In this document: positions 56,556-64,000 of the stretch, piece after piece
How positions within the stretch are numbered: the stretch's first letter is position 1
Layout of the letters: each line of letters opens with the position of its first letter
Assembly (NCBI GenBank): GCA_963770865.1
Contig: CAVYRD010000011.1
Location: forward strand, 248,001 to 312,000
Source of the DNA: Miltoncostaea sp963770865
GTDB taxonomy: Bacteria > Actinomycetota > Thermoleophilia > Miltoncostaeales > Miltoncostaeaceae
Reading direction: 5' to 3'
DNA length: 64,000 nucleotides
Made by a program: the position numbers and the translations under genes
Notes under the pieces: model-generated
Told to the model about the DNA's origin: nothing
Seen by the model: only the letters and a program-made list of their open reading frames with translations
Database searches by the model: none

Positions 56556-59138
56556 ATGCCCGACACCGCCGCTCCGCCGGCAACCGCCCCGATCCTCCTG
56601 ATCGACGGCAACAGCCTTGCCTACCGGGCCTTCCACGCGCTGCCGGACACGATCGCCACGGCCGACGGCTTCCCGACCAACGCCCTCTACGGGTTGGCGG
56701 CGATGATGATGAAGATGCTCGCCGAGGAGCGGCCGAGCCGCGTGGTCGTGGCGTGGGACCCCAAGGGCAAGACCTTCCGGCACGAGCAGGAGCCGACCTA
56801 CAAGGCCAACCGCCAGACGACGCCGGACCTGCTGCGCGAGCAGTCGCCCCACTTCCGGCCGCTGATGGAGGCCTTCGGCTTCGTCAACACCGAGGTCGAG
56901 GGCTTCGAGGCCGACGACGTGCTCGGCACGCTCGCCCGACAGGCCGAGGCGGCCGGCCAGGACGTCGTGATCCTGACCGGCGACCGCGACGCCTTCCAGC
57001 TGGTCAGCGACCGCATCAGCGTGATGGCCACCGGCCGCGGCGTCACCGACACCACTCTCTACACGCCCGACGCGGTGCGCGAGCGCTACGGCATCGGCCC
57101 CGAGCTGATGACCGACTTCCGCGGGATGGTGGGGGACCCGAGCGACAACCTGCCGGGCGTCCCGGGCATCGGCGAGAAGGGCGCCTCGCAGCTCCTGCAG
57201 AGGTACGGGACGCTCGACGCGGTCCTCGAGCACGCCTCCGAGCAGACGCCCAAGCGGCGCGAGGCGCTCACCGAGCACGCCGAGAACGCGCTCAAGACCC
57301 GCGACCTGGCGGTCATCCGCACCGACGCCCCGGTCGACCTCGAGCTGGCCGACGTGCCCGAGCTCGACTTCGGCCCCGAGCGCATGGAGACGCTGCGCTC
57401 CACCTTCGAGCGCTTCGAGTTCGGCAGCCTGCTGCGGCGCCTGTCGGAGCTGGGCGACGACGCCGAGCCCGCACCGGTGGCGGCCGCCCACACGGTCGCG
57501 GTGCGGGCCGTCGACGCCGCGCCCGAGGACCTCGGCATGCGCTTCGCCGGCGCGGCGCGCCTGGCCCTGGCGCTCTCGGAGGAGGGCTGGGCGGTCTGCG
57601 GCGACGGCGAGGGGGTCGCGACCGGGGAGATGGGGGAGGGCGTGGGCGCGGCGCTCGCCGCCGCCCTGGCCGGGGCCGCCGTCTCGTGCCACGACGCGAA
57701 GGCCGTCGTGCGCGCGACCGGCGACGCCCTGGTGCCCGAGCACGACACGATGATCGCCGCCTACCTGCTGGAGCCGCGGCGGCGCGGCTACCCCCTCGAG
57801 GAGCTCGCGGCCGAGGCGGGGATCGGGGTGGAGGGCGAGCCGCCGGCCTGCGTGCGGGACGCGGCGCTGGTGCGCGAGCTGGCCGCCCGTCAGCGCGACG
57901 CCCTGGCGCGCGAGGGCCTGGAGGCGCTCTACCGCGACATCGAGCTGCCGGTCACGCGCGTGCTGGCGGCGATGGAGCGCACCGGCGTGAAGCTCGACGT
58001 CCACCGCCTCGGCGAGATCGGCGCCCGCGTGCGGGACCGCGCCGACGAGCTGCGCGACCGCATCTGGGAGCTGGCCGGCGGCGAGTTCGTCATCGACTCG
58101 CCCAAGCAGCTCGGCGAGGTGCTGTTCGAGCGGCTCGGCCTTCCGACCTTCCGCAAGGGCAAGACCGGCTGGAGCACCGACCGCAAGGTGCTGCAGCTCC
58201 TGGCCGGCAAGCACCCCATCATCGAGCTGATCGGCCAGTACCGCGAGCTCACCAAGCTCGACAACACCTACCTGTCGGCCCTGCCCGAGCAGGTCGACGA
58301 GCACGACCGCCTGCACACGACGTTCAACCAGACCGTGGCCGAGACCGGCCGCCTGTCGTCGACCAACCCCAACCTGCAGAACATCCCGGTGCGCACGCCG
58401 CTCGGGCGCGAGATCCGCGGCGCGTTCACCACCGACCCCGGCTGGGTCGTCGTGAGCTGTGACTACAGCCAGGTGGAGCTGCGCATCCTGGCCCACTGCT
58501 CGGGCGAGCCGGCCCTGGCCGACGCCTTCCGCCGCGGCGAGGACGTCCACCGCGCCACGGCGGCCGAGGTGTTCGGCATGGACCCGGCCGACGTCGACCG
58601 CACCACGCGCGACCGCGCCAAGGCCGTCAACTTCGGCATCGTCTACGGCATCAGCGACTTCGGCCTCTCGGAGCAGCTGAACATCCCGCGCGCCGACGCC
58701 CGCAACTACATCGACGCCTACCTCGCGCGCTATCCGCGGGTGCGCAGCTTCATCGACACGACCGTCGCCGCCGCGGCCCAGGACGGCTACGTCACGACGC
58801 TCCTCGGCCGCCGCCGGCCGATCCCCGAGCTGGCCGGCCGCACCGTGCAGCAGCGCCAGCTGGGCGAGCGCCTGGCCGTCAACACGGTGATCCAGGGCAC
58901 GGCGGCCGACATCATCAAGGCCGCGATGGTCGCCGCCCACGCGGCCCTTGCCGAGGAGGGGCTGCGGGCGCGCCTGATCCTCCAGATCCACGACGAGCTG
59001 CTGCTGGAGGCGCCGGCCGAGGAGGCCGCGCGCGCCGGGGCCGTCGTGCGGGCCGCGATGGTCGGGGCGTACCCGCTCGACCCGCCGCTCGCGGTGGACG
59101 TCGGGGTCGGCGAGACCTGGCTCGACGCCAAGAAGTGA
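56556..59138 (+). CDS. polA: DNA polymerase I
   Basis: 860 residues, intact. N-terminal 5'-3' exonuclease (LLIDGNSLAYRAFHALPDTI, TEVEGFEADDVLGTLARQAE, GVPGIGEKGASQLLQRYG). The middle 3'-5' exonuclease-like domain lacks the DxE metal ligands (LALALSEEGWAVCGDGEGV), so proofreading is probably absent, as in other actinomycetes. The polymerase domain has ETGRLSSTNPNLQNIPVRTP, SCDYSQVELRILAHCSGE, RAKAVNFGIVYGISDFGLSE and ILQIHDELLLEAP. It functions in repair and Okazaki-fragment maturation. Confidence 0.95.
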   Translation: MPDTAAPPATAPILLIDGNSLAYRAFHALPDTIATADGFPTNALYGLAAMMMKMLAEERPSRVVVAWDPKGKTFRHEQEPTYKANRQTTPDLLREQSPHFRPLMEAFGFVNTEVEGFEADDVLGTLARQAEAAGQDVVILTGDRDAFQLVSDRISVMATGRGVTDTTLYTPDAVRERYGIGPELMTDFRGMVGDPSDNLPGVPGIGEKGASQLLQRYGTLDAVLEHASEQTPKRREALTEHAENALKTRDLAVIRTDAPVDLELADVPELDFGPERMETLRSTFERFEFGSLLRRLSELGDDAEPAPVAAAHTVAVRAVDAAPEDLGMRFAGAARLALALSEEGWAVCGDGEGVATGEMGEGVGAALAAALAGAAVSCHDAKAVVRATGDALVPEHDTMIAAYLLEPRRRGYPLEELAAEAGIGVEGEPPACVRDAALVRELAARQRDALAREGLEALYRDIELPVTRVLAAMERTGVKLDVHRLGEIGARVRDRADELRDRIWELAGGEFVIDSPKQLGEVLFERLGLPTFRKGKTGWSTDRKVLQLLAGKHPIIELIGQYRELTKLDNTYLSALPEQVDEHDRLHTTFNQTVAETGRLSSTNPNLQNIPVRTPLGREIRGAFTTDPGWVVVSCDYSQVELRILAHCSGEPALADAFRRGEDVHRATAAEVFGMDPADVDRTTRDRAKAVNFGIVYGISDFGLSEQLNIPRADARNYIDAYLARYPRVRSFIDTTVAAAAQDGYVTTLLGRRRPIPELAGRTVQQRQLGERLAVNTVIQGTAADIIKAAMVAAHAALAEEGLRARLILQIHDELLLEAPAEEAARAGAVVRAAMVGAYPLDPPLAVDVGVGETWLDAKK

Positions 59139-59140
59139 CC

Positions 59141-59152
59141 TAGGGTCGTCCG
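59141..59152 (+). promoter_or_regulatory. Leaderless promoter -10 box of the CoA synthetase gene
   Basis: TAGGGT (59141-59146) starts 2 bases after the polA stop codon and lies 6 bases before GTG 59153. Confidence 0.4.
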
Positions 59153-61070
59153 GTGGGCGCGTACGAGGAGACATACCGCCGCTGGCAGGAGGACCCGGAG
59201 GGGTTCTGGGAGGGGATCGCGGCCGTCCTCGCTCGAGTGGGACCGCCCGCCCGACGCGCCGCTCGACCCGTCCGCGCCCAGCGGGCGCTGGTTCCCCGGC
59301 GGACGGCTGAACATCTGCGCCGAGGCCCTCGACCGCCACGTCCGCGAGGGCCGGGCCGACCAGGCGGCGCTCATCTACGACAGCCCGGTGACGGACACCG
59401 TGCGGACGTTCACCTATCGCGAGCTGCGCGACGACGTCGCGCGCTTCGCCGGGGCGCTGCGGCGCCAGGGCGTGGAGGCCGGCGACCGGGTCGTCATCTA
59501 CATGCCGATGGTCCCCGAGGCCGTCGTCGCGATGCTGGCCTGCGCCCGCCTCGGCGCGGTCCACTCGGTCGTGTTCGGCGGCTTCGCGGCCCACGAGCTG
59601 GCCTCGCGCATCGACGACTGCGCGCCGAAGGTCGTCTGCGCGGCCTCGTGCGGCATCGAGCCGGGCCGGGTGGTCGAGTACATGCCGCTGCTCGAGCGGG
59701 CCCTCGGCATGACGGCCCACGCGCCGGAGCGGTGCATCGTGCTCCAGCGCCCGCAGGCGGCAGGCCGCCCTCACAGCCGGGCGCGACCTCACCTGGGACG
59801 AGGCCCTCGACGGCGCCGAGCCCGCCGACCCCGTGCCGGTGGAGGCCACCGACCCGCTCTACATCCTCTACACGTCGGGCACGACGGGCGTGCCGAAGGG
59901 CATCGTGCGCGACTGCGGCGGTCACGCGGTGGCGCTCAAGTGGTCGATGGGCGCGGTCTTCGACGCCCGCCCGGGCGAGGTCTACTGGGCGGCGTCGGAC
60001 ATCGGCTGGGTCGTCGGCCACTCGTACATCGTCTACGGGCCGCTCCTGCAGGGCTGCACCACCGTGCTCTACGAGGGCAAGCCGGTCGGGCACGCCCGAC
60101 GCCGGCGCGTTCTGGCGGGTCTGCGCCGACCACGGCGTGACCGTGATGTTCACCGCGCCCGACGGCGATCCGCGCCATCAAGCGCGTCGACCCGGACGGC
60201 GAGATGGCGCGGCGGTACGACCTCTCCAAGCTCCGCGCGCTCTTCCTGGCGGGCGAGCGCTGCGACCCCGACACCCTGGCGTGGGCCGAGCGCCTGCTGG
60301 AGCGGCCGGTCATCGACCACTGGTGGCAGACCGAGACCGGCTGGCCGATCGTCGCCAACTGCATGGGCATCGAGACGCTCCCCGTGAAGCCCGGCTCGCC
60401 CGCGCGCGCCGTGCCGGGGTACGACGTGCGCGTGCTCGACGACGACGGGGCCGAGGTCCCGCCCGGGACGATCGGCGCGATCTGCGTGCGCCTGCCGCTT
60501 CCGCCCGGCTGCACCCCGACCCTCTGGAACGCGCCCGAGCGCTGGGTCGAGACGTACCTCTCGCGCTACCCGGGCTGGTACCTGACGGCCGACGCCGGCT
60601 ACATGGACGAGGACGGCTACCTGTTCGTGATGAGCCGCATCGACGACGTCATCAACACGGCCGGCCACCGGCTGTCGACCGGCGCGATGGAGGAGGTGCT
60701 CTCCGCGCACCCCGACGTGGCCGAGTGCGCGGTCGTCGGCGTCTCCGATCCGCTGAAGGGCCAGGTGCCGGTGGGGCTCGTCGTGCTGAAGGCCGGCGTC
60801 GACCGCCCCGAGGACGAGCTGGCCGCCGAGCTGGTCGCGCGCGTGCGCGACGAGATCGGCCCGGTCGCGTCGTTCAAGGAGGCGCGGGTCGTGCGCGCCC
60901 TGCCGAAGACCCGGTCCGGGAAGGTCCTGCGCGGGACGATCCGCAGCATGGCCGACGGCGAGTCGTGGCGCGTGCCCGCCACCATCGAGGACCCGACGGT
61001 GCTCGACGACGTGCGCGACGTCCTGATCGGGCTGGGGCGCGACCCCTCGGCGGCGGAGGCCGCGACGTAG
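59153..61070 (+). CDS. Acetyl/propionyl-CoA synthetase (Acs/PrpE family), four frameshifts
   Basis: About 635 residues when read across four +1 shifts near 59231, 59762, 60091 and 60161, each repaired by removing one base. The restored protein has the Acs N-terminus (AYEETYRRWQEDPEGFWEGI), FTYRELRDDVARFAGALR, DRVVIYMPMVPEAVVAMLAC, the AMP-binding P-loop LYILYTSGTTGVPKGIVRDC, DHWWQTETGWPIVANCMGIE, PLPPGCTPTLW (a PrpE-like form) and the acetylation-site lysine in PKTRSGKVLRGTIRSM. It activates short-chain acids to acyl-CoA. Four shifts in one gene are the densest case in the window. Confidence 0.85.
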
Positions 61071-61705
61071 CCGCCGAGGACCCGTACCGCACGCTGCAGG
61101 TCGACCCGGGGGCATGCCCCGCGGTGATCGAGGCGGCGTACACGGTGCTCCGGGAGATGGTGCTGCGCAGCGAGGACGACGACGCGCCCAAGCGGCTCGC
61201 GCGCCTCGGCGCGGCCCACCGCACGCTGTCGGACCCCGAGCGGCGCGCCGCCCACGACCTGGCGCGCGGCGTCGAGCTGCGCCCGCTCGACGAGGACCTG
61301 CTCGACGAGCTGCTCACCCGGGCCGTCGCGGACGCCGCGCCGGAGGAGGTGATGCCCGAGGTCCCCGGCCCGCCGGGCTGGACGCTCCCCCGGCGGGAGG
61401 CGTTCCTCGCCTTCCACCGCGCACGGATGGCCGGGCTGGCCGGGCCCGTGCGCGAGCAGGGCTTCGCGGTGATGGCCGAGGGCCGGCCGGTCGGCGTGGG
61501 CCGCGTCGCCGCCCTCGACGAGCCGGGGACCTACGAGATCGGCGTCTGGATCGGCCGCAGCGCCCGGGGGCGGGGCATCGCCGCCGCCGCGGTCCGGGCG
61601 CTGGCGGAGCGGGTGCGCGACGCGGGCGGCACCCGTGCGGTGGCCCGGCGCCGCGACGCCGTGGTGGAGGTCCCGCTCACCGGGGCAGGGTCGCCTCCGC
61701 GTTGA
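61070..61705 (+). CDS. J-domain-like/GNAT fusion ORF, start and end uncertain
   Basis: The frame after the CoA synthetase encodes a J-domain-like segment (EDPYRTLQVDPGACPAVIEA, then LARLGAAHRTLSDPERRAAH) lacking the HPD triad. A GNAT acetyltransferase segment follows (FAVMAEGRPVGVGRVAALDE, YEIGVWIGRSARGRGIAAAA with the Q/RxxGxG/A motif). No in-frame ATG, GTG or TTG lies just ahead of the J-like part, so the start is unresolved. The end (ARRRDAVVEVPLTGAGSPPR) runs into a decayed regulator. The GNAT domain is probably cut short. Another one-base error at either end is possible. Confidence 0.45.
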   Translation, partial: AAEDPYRTLQVDPGACPAVIEAAYTVLREMVLRSEDDDAPKRLARLGAAHRTLSDPERRAAHDLARGVELRPLDEDLLDELLTRAVADAAPEEVMPEVPGPPGWTLPRREAFLAFHRARMAGLAGPVREQGFAVMAEGRPVGVGRVAALDEPGTYEIGVWIGRSARGRGIAAAAVRALAERVRDAGGTRAVARRRDAVVEVPLTGAGSPPR

Positions 61706-61842
61706 TGGCGGGGGCGCCGCGGCGCTCCACCTCAGCGAGGCGACGGTCACGACGCACGTGGGCGTCCTCTCCAAGCTCGGCCCGTGCGCTCCGCGTGCGC
61801 GGTGATCCGGCCTACGAGCGCGGCGTCATCGAGCCCGGGTAG
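61670..61842 (+). pseudogene. Decayed C-terminus of a NarL/LuxR-type response regulator
   Basis: Joining short pieces from three frames gives LTG, RVASALMAGG, HLSEATVTTHVGVLSKLG and YERGVIEPG to the stop at 61842. These are recognisable parts of a LuxR HTH (SEATVKTHV, KLG) and the usual tail (YE-G-V-PG). The first HTH helix is missing. With several shifts and a deletion in 170 bases, this is a remnant and not merely a sequencing error. Confidence 0.55.
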
Positions 61843-61867
61843 GCCGACTGACGCGGCGAAAGTCGGT

Positions 61868-61880
61868 TATCCTACGGGTT
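61868..61880 (+). promoter_or_regulatory. Leaderless promoter -10 box
   Basis: TATCCT (61868-61873) lies 7 bases before ATG 61881, with no ribosome binding site. It is the same hexamer and spacing as at polA. Confidence 0.5.
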
Positions 61881-62579
61881 ATGCCGACTTTGCCCGCCGT
61901 CCATCCGCTCCAGCCCCGATTCGCCCAGGCCATCACGGGCGTCCTGTGCCTGGAGGCCATCGTCTTCGGCGAGTGGATCGCCGTCGCCGTGGCGCTCGCC
62001 CTGGTCCTTCTCTCCCTGGCCGGCCCCCGGTTCTCGCCGGTCGCCTGGGTCTTCCGCCGCATCGCGCCGCCCGCGGCCGAGCTTGAGCCCGCCGCGCCGG
62101 TGCGCTTCTCCCAGATGCTGGCCGCGGTGTTCATGACCCTCGGCCTCGTCCTGCTCGCCGCCGGCCTCGCGGTCGCCGGGTGGGCCGTCGTGGGCCTGGT
62201 CGCCGCGCTGGCGCTGGTGTCGGCGATCTCCGGGTTCTGCATCGGCTGCGAGGCCTACCGAGTCCTCCTCTCGGCCCGCCGCGGCGGGGGCGAGGGCGAC
62301 GTGCGCGCCGACCTCGGCCTCACCGGCGCCGGCCCCTGGCTGGTCGTGCTGACCGCCCCCGGGTGCGCGCGCTGCGAGCCCGTCGCCCGGGCGCTGCAGA
62401 GCGTCGCCGGCGACCGCGAGGTGCTGCGCGTCAACCTGGCCGAGCACCCGCGCGCGGCCGCGCTGCCGGTGCGCAGCGTCCCCGCCGCGATGGCGATCGG
62501 GGGCGACGGGCGCCTGCGGATCGCGCGCGCCGGGCGCATCGGGTCACCCGAGCTGGCCGAGGTGCTGGCCGCCCTCTGA
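61881..62579 (+). CDS. DUF4395 membrane protein fused to a thioredoxin-like domain
   Basis: 232 residues from ATG 61881. The N-terminal DUF4395 part has membrane helices (AITGVLCLEAIVFGEWIAVA, VFMTLGLVLLAAGLAVAGWA, VVGLVAALALVSAISGFCIG) and the hallmark GFCIGCEAY. The C-terminal about 90 residues form a thioredoxin fold (WLVVLTAPGCARCEPVARAL, VLRVNLAEHPRAAALPVRSV with cis-Pro PAAMAIGGDG). The redox motif is CARC. DUF4395 proteins are usually separate partners of a membrane thioredoxin; here both are one chain. A role in disulfide or sulfur chemistry at the membrane is likely. Confidence 0.8.
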   Translation: MPTLPAVHPLQPRFAQAITGVLCLEAIVFGEWIAVAVALALVLLSLAGPRFSPVAWVFRRIAPPAAELEPAAPVRFSQMLAAVFMTLGLVLLAAGLAVAGWAVVGLVAALALVSAISGFCIGCEAYRVLLSARRGGGEGDVRADLGLTGAGPWLVVLTAPGCARCEPVARALQSVAGDREVLRVNLAEHPRAAALPVRSVPAAMAIGGDGRLRIARAGRIGSPELAEVLAAL

Positions 62580-62642
62580 GCTTTCGTCGAATCCGGCTCC
62601 GGAGGCGGCGCGCGCGCGCTCGCCCGCGCGTGGGCATGGGTC

Positions 62643-62648
62643 TATACT
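62643..62648 (+). promoter_or_regulatory. -10 box (TATACT) of rpsA
   Basis: TATACT at 62643-62648 is a strong -10 box about 72 bases before the rpsA ATG. The leader is long enough for translational control. The weak AAGGAC before the ATG would suit S1 autoregulation, but no structure is demonstrated. Confidence 0.5.
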
Positions 62649-62720
62649 CCACCGCCCCCCGGCACGGGCCGAGCCACGGTCCGTGCCCGGAACCTTTCCG
62701 CTACAAGGACAACCCACCTA

Positions 62721-64000
62721 ATGACGACTGACCAGCCCGACCTCGCCGCCACGACGGCCGAAGAGGCGCCCGCGCCCGCCGCCCCCGTGGCCGAGATCGA
62801 CCTCGACGCGCCGGTGATCGATCTCGACTTCGACACCCCCGTCCGGACCCTCGACGGCCCCGAGTACATCGAGGTCGACGGCGAGATGGTGCCGAACTAC
62901 GACGGGACGCTCCCGCTCTTCTCCGAGGGGGATGTGGTCAGCGGGAGGGTGGTCCGGATCGACAAGGACGAGGTCCTGGTCGACATCGGCTACAAGAGCG
63001 AGGGCGTGATCCCGCTCCCCGAGCTGTCGATCCGCAAGAGCGTCAAGCCCGAGGACGAGGTCTCCCTCGGCGAGTGGGTCGACGCCCTGGTCATGCAGAA
63101 GGAGGACCCGGACGGCCGCCTGATCCTCTCCAAGAAGCGCGCCCGCTTCGAGAAGGCCTGGAAGCGCATCGAGGCGGCCGCCGCCGCCGGCGAGCACGTG
63201 GAGGGCACGGTCATCGAGGTCGTCAAGGGCGGCCTGATCCTCGACCTCGGGGTGCGCGGCTTCCTGCCCGCCTCGCTGGTCGACATCCGCCGCGTGCAGG
63301 ACCTCGACGAGTTCCTGGGGCGCAAGCTCGAGTGCAAGGTCATCGAGCTCAACCGCAACCGCAACAACGTCGTGCTCTCGCGGCGCGCGGTGCTCGAGGA
63401 CGAGCGGCGCGAGGTGCGCCAGAAGATCCTCGACGACCTCCAGCCCGGCCAGGTCGTGGAGGGCGTCATCTCCAACATCGTGGAGTTCGGCGCCTTCGTG
63501 GACCTCGACGGCATCGACGGCCTGATCCACATCTCCGAGCTCTCCTGGAGCCACGTCAACCACCCCTCCGAGGTCCTGACCATCGGGGAGAAGGTCAACG
63601 TGAAGGTGCTCGACATCGACCGCGACCGCCAGCGGATCTCCCTCGGCCTCAAGCAGACCCAGGCCGATCCGTGGCAGAGCGTCATCGAGAGCTACCAGGT
63701 CAACGACGTGGTGGAGGGCCGCGTGACCAAGGTGGTCACCTTCGGCGCCTTCGTCGAGATCCACGCCGGCGTGGAGGGCCTGGTCCACATCTCGGAGCTC
63801 GCCGCGCACCACGTCGAGAACCCGCGCGAGGTGGTCAACCAGGGCGACCTGCTGGCCGTGCGGATCATCGAGATCGACGCCGACCGCCGCCGCCTCTCGC
63901 TCAGCCTGAAGCGCGTCGCCGACAGCGACCCGATCCAGCACCACCTGCCCGACGACATCCGCGCGGCGGCCATCGCCGACGCCGAGGCCGGGGCCGGCGG
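62721..64000 (+). CDS. rpsA: 30S ribosomal protein S1 (partial, runs off the window)
   Basis: ATG 62721 opens a frame continuing past base 64000 (426 codons visible). S1 binds mRNA on the 30S subunit. After an acidic N-terminal extension, four S1 OB-fold repeats are visible: GDVVSGRVVRIDKDEVLVDI, GEHVEGTVIEVVKGGLILDL, GQVVEGVISNIVEFGAFVDL with DGLIHISELSW, and NDVVEGRVTKVVTFGAFVEI with EGLVHISELAAHH. The third and fourth repeats are the most canonical, as in other Gram-positive S1 proteins. The C-terminus lies outside the window. Confidence 0.95.
   Translation, partial: MTTDQPDLAATTAEEAPAPAAPVAEIDLDAPVIDLDFDTPVRTLDGPEYIEVDGEMVPNYDGTLPLFSEGDVVSGRVVRIDKDEVLVDIGYKSEGVIPLPELSIRKSVKPEDEVSLGEWVDALVMQKEDPDGRLILSKKRARFEKAWKRIEAAAAAGEHVEGTVIEVVKGGLILDLGVRGFLPASLVDIRRVQDLDEFLGRKLECKVIELNRNRNNVVLSRRAVLEDERREVRQKILDDLQPGQVVEGVISNIVEFGAFVDLDGIDGLIHISELSWSHVNHPSEVLTIGEKVNVKVLDIDRDRQRISLGLKQTQADPWQSVIESYQVNDVVEGRVTKVVTFGAFVEIHAGVEGLVHISELAAHHVENPREVVNQGDLLAVRIIEIDADRRRLSLSLKRVADSDPIQHHLPDDIRAAAIADAEAGAG

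Overview
The window is about 64 kb of very GC-rich DNA (coding regions near 73% GC by eye), with short or overlapping gene junctions and many GTG/TTG starts. A two-subunit glycyl-tRNA synthetase (glyQ/glyS) beside ppdK, dgt, dnaG and a primary sigma factor, an actinobacterial-looking polA, and an RsiG-like helical domain suggest a deep-branching actinomycete, most likely class Thermoleophilia. This is inference from gene content. At least eleven otherwise normal genes or gene pieces, including the essential dnaG, are broken by single-base shifts, nearly all one extra base. I read these as consensus errors in a draft sequence and annotate each gene across its shift.

Layout. 1-4.4 kb: end of a methyltransferase, an SDR oxidoreductase, and on the minus strand a two-gene unit encoding a HEXXH protein with an eCIS-cargo-like N-terminal motif, plus a secreted protein. 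4.7-9.5 kb: a dense dyad-repeat operator region, a small protein translationally coupled to an MMPL exporter, and a LuxR/MalT-type regulator. 9.6-21.9 kb: the housekeeping block glyQ-glyS-ppdK, a conserved hypothetical-dgt pair, a secreted protein, msrA, and dnaG-rpoD. 21.9-24.5 kb: minus-strand genes (quinone reductase, alpha/beta hydrolase, small membrane proteins). 24.6-28.6 kb: a K+ channel with an unusual pore filter, UspA, RNase Z, an anti-sigma-like kinase fused to an RsiG-like hairpin, and an MBL hydrolase. 28.6-37.8 kb: a large tandem-cyclase/AAA/TPR protein, a secreted protein, a glutaminase-STAS-cNMP-binding fusion and a peptide-type solute-binding lipoprotein; the cyclase and the cNMP-binding glutaminase could form one signalling circuit. 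37.8-43.5 kb: a PstS-like protein, a MocR regulator with clear repeats in its divergent promoter, small membrane proteins and a paralogous gene pair.

43.5-55 kb is the accessory region. It holds an IS110-family element, small unknown genes, a compact lipid-type biosynthetic operon (ACP, FabL-like enoyl reductase, LuxI/FeeM-like N-acyltransferase, two ketosynthases) followed by a P450, an AT-rich DUF1801 gene of foreign composition, a broken NTF2-like fragment, and tRNA-Leu(CAA) at the right edge. The operon looks dedicated to building and transferring a fatty acyl chain to an amine and is the best candidate for an undescribed system here.

55-64 kb returns to housekeeping: an ACT-malic enzyme, polA, an acetyl/propionyl-CoA synthetase with four shifts, a J-domain/GNAT ORF running into a decayed LuxR-type fragment, a DUF4395-thioredoxin fusion, and the start of rpsA.

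A window-wide pattern is a TANNNT -10 box, often preceded by GG, placed 6-8 bases before a start codon (SDR, glyQ, the 17.2 kb secreted gene, the 45.0 kb gene, the ACP gene, polA, the CoA synthetase, DUF4395-thioredoxin). This indicates widespread leaderless transcription.
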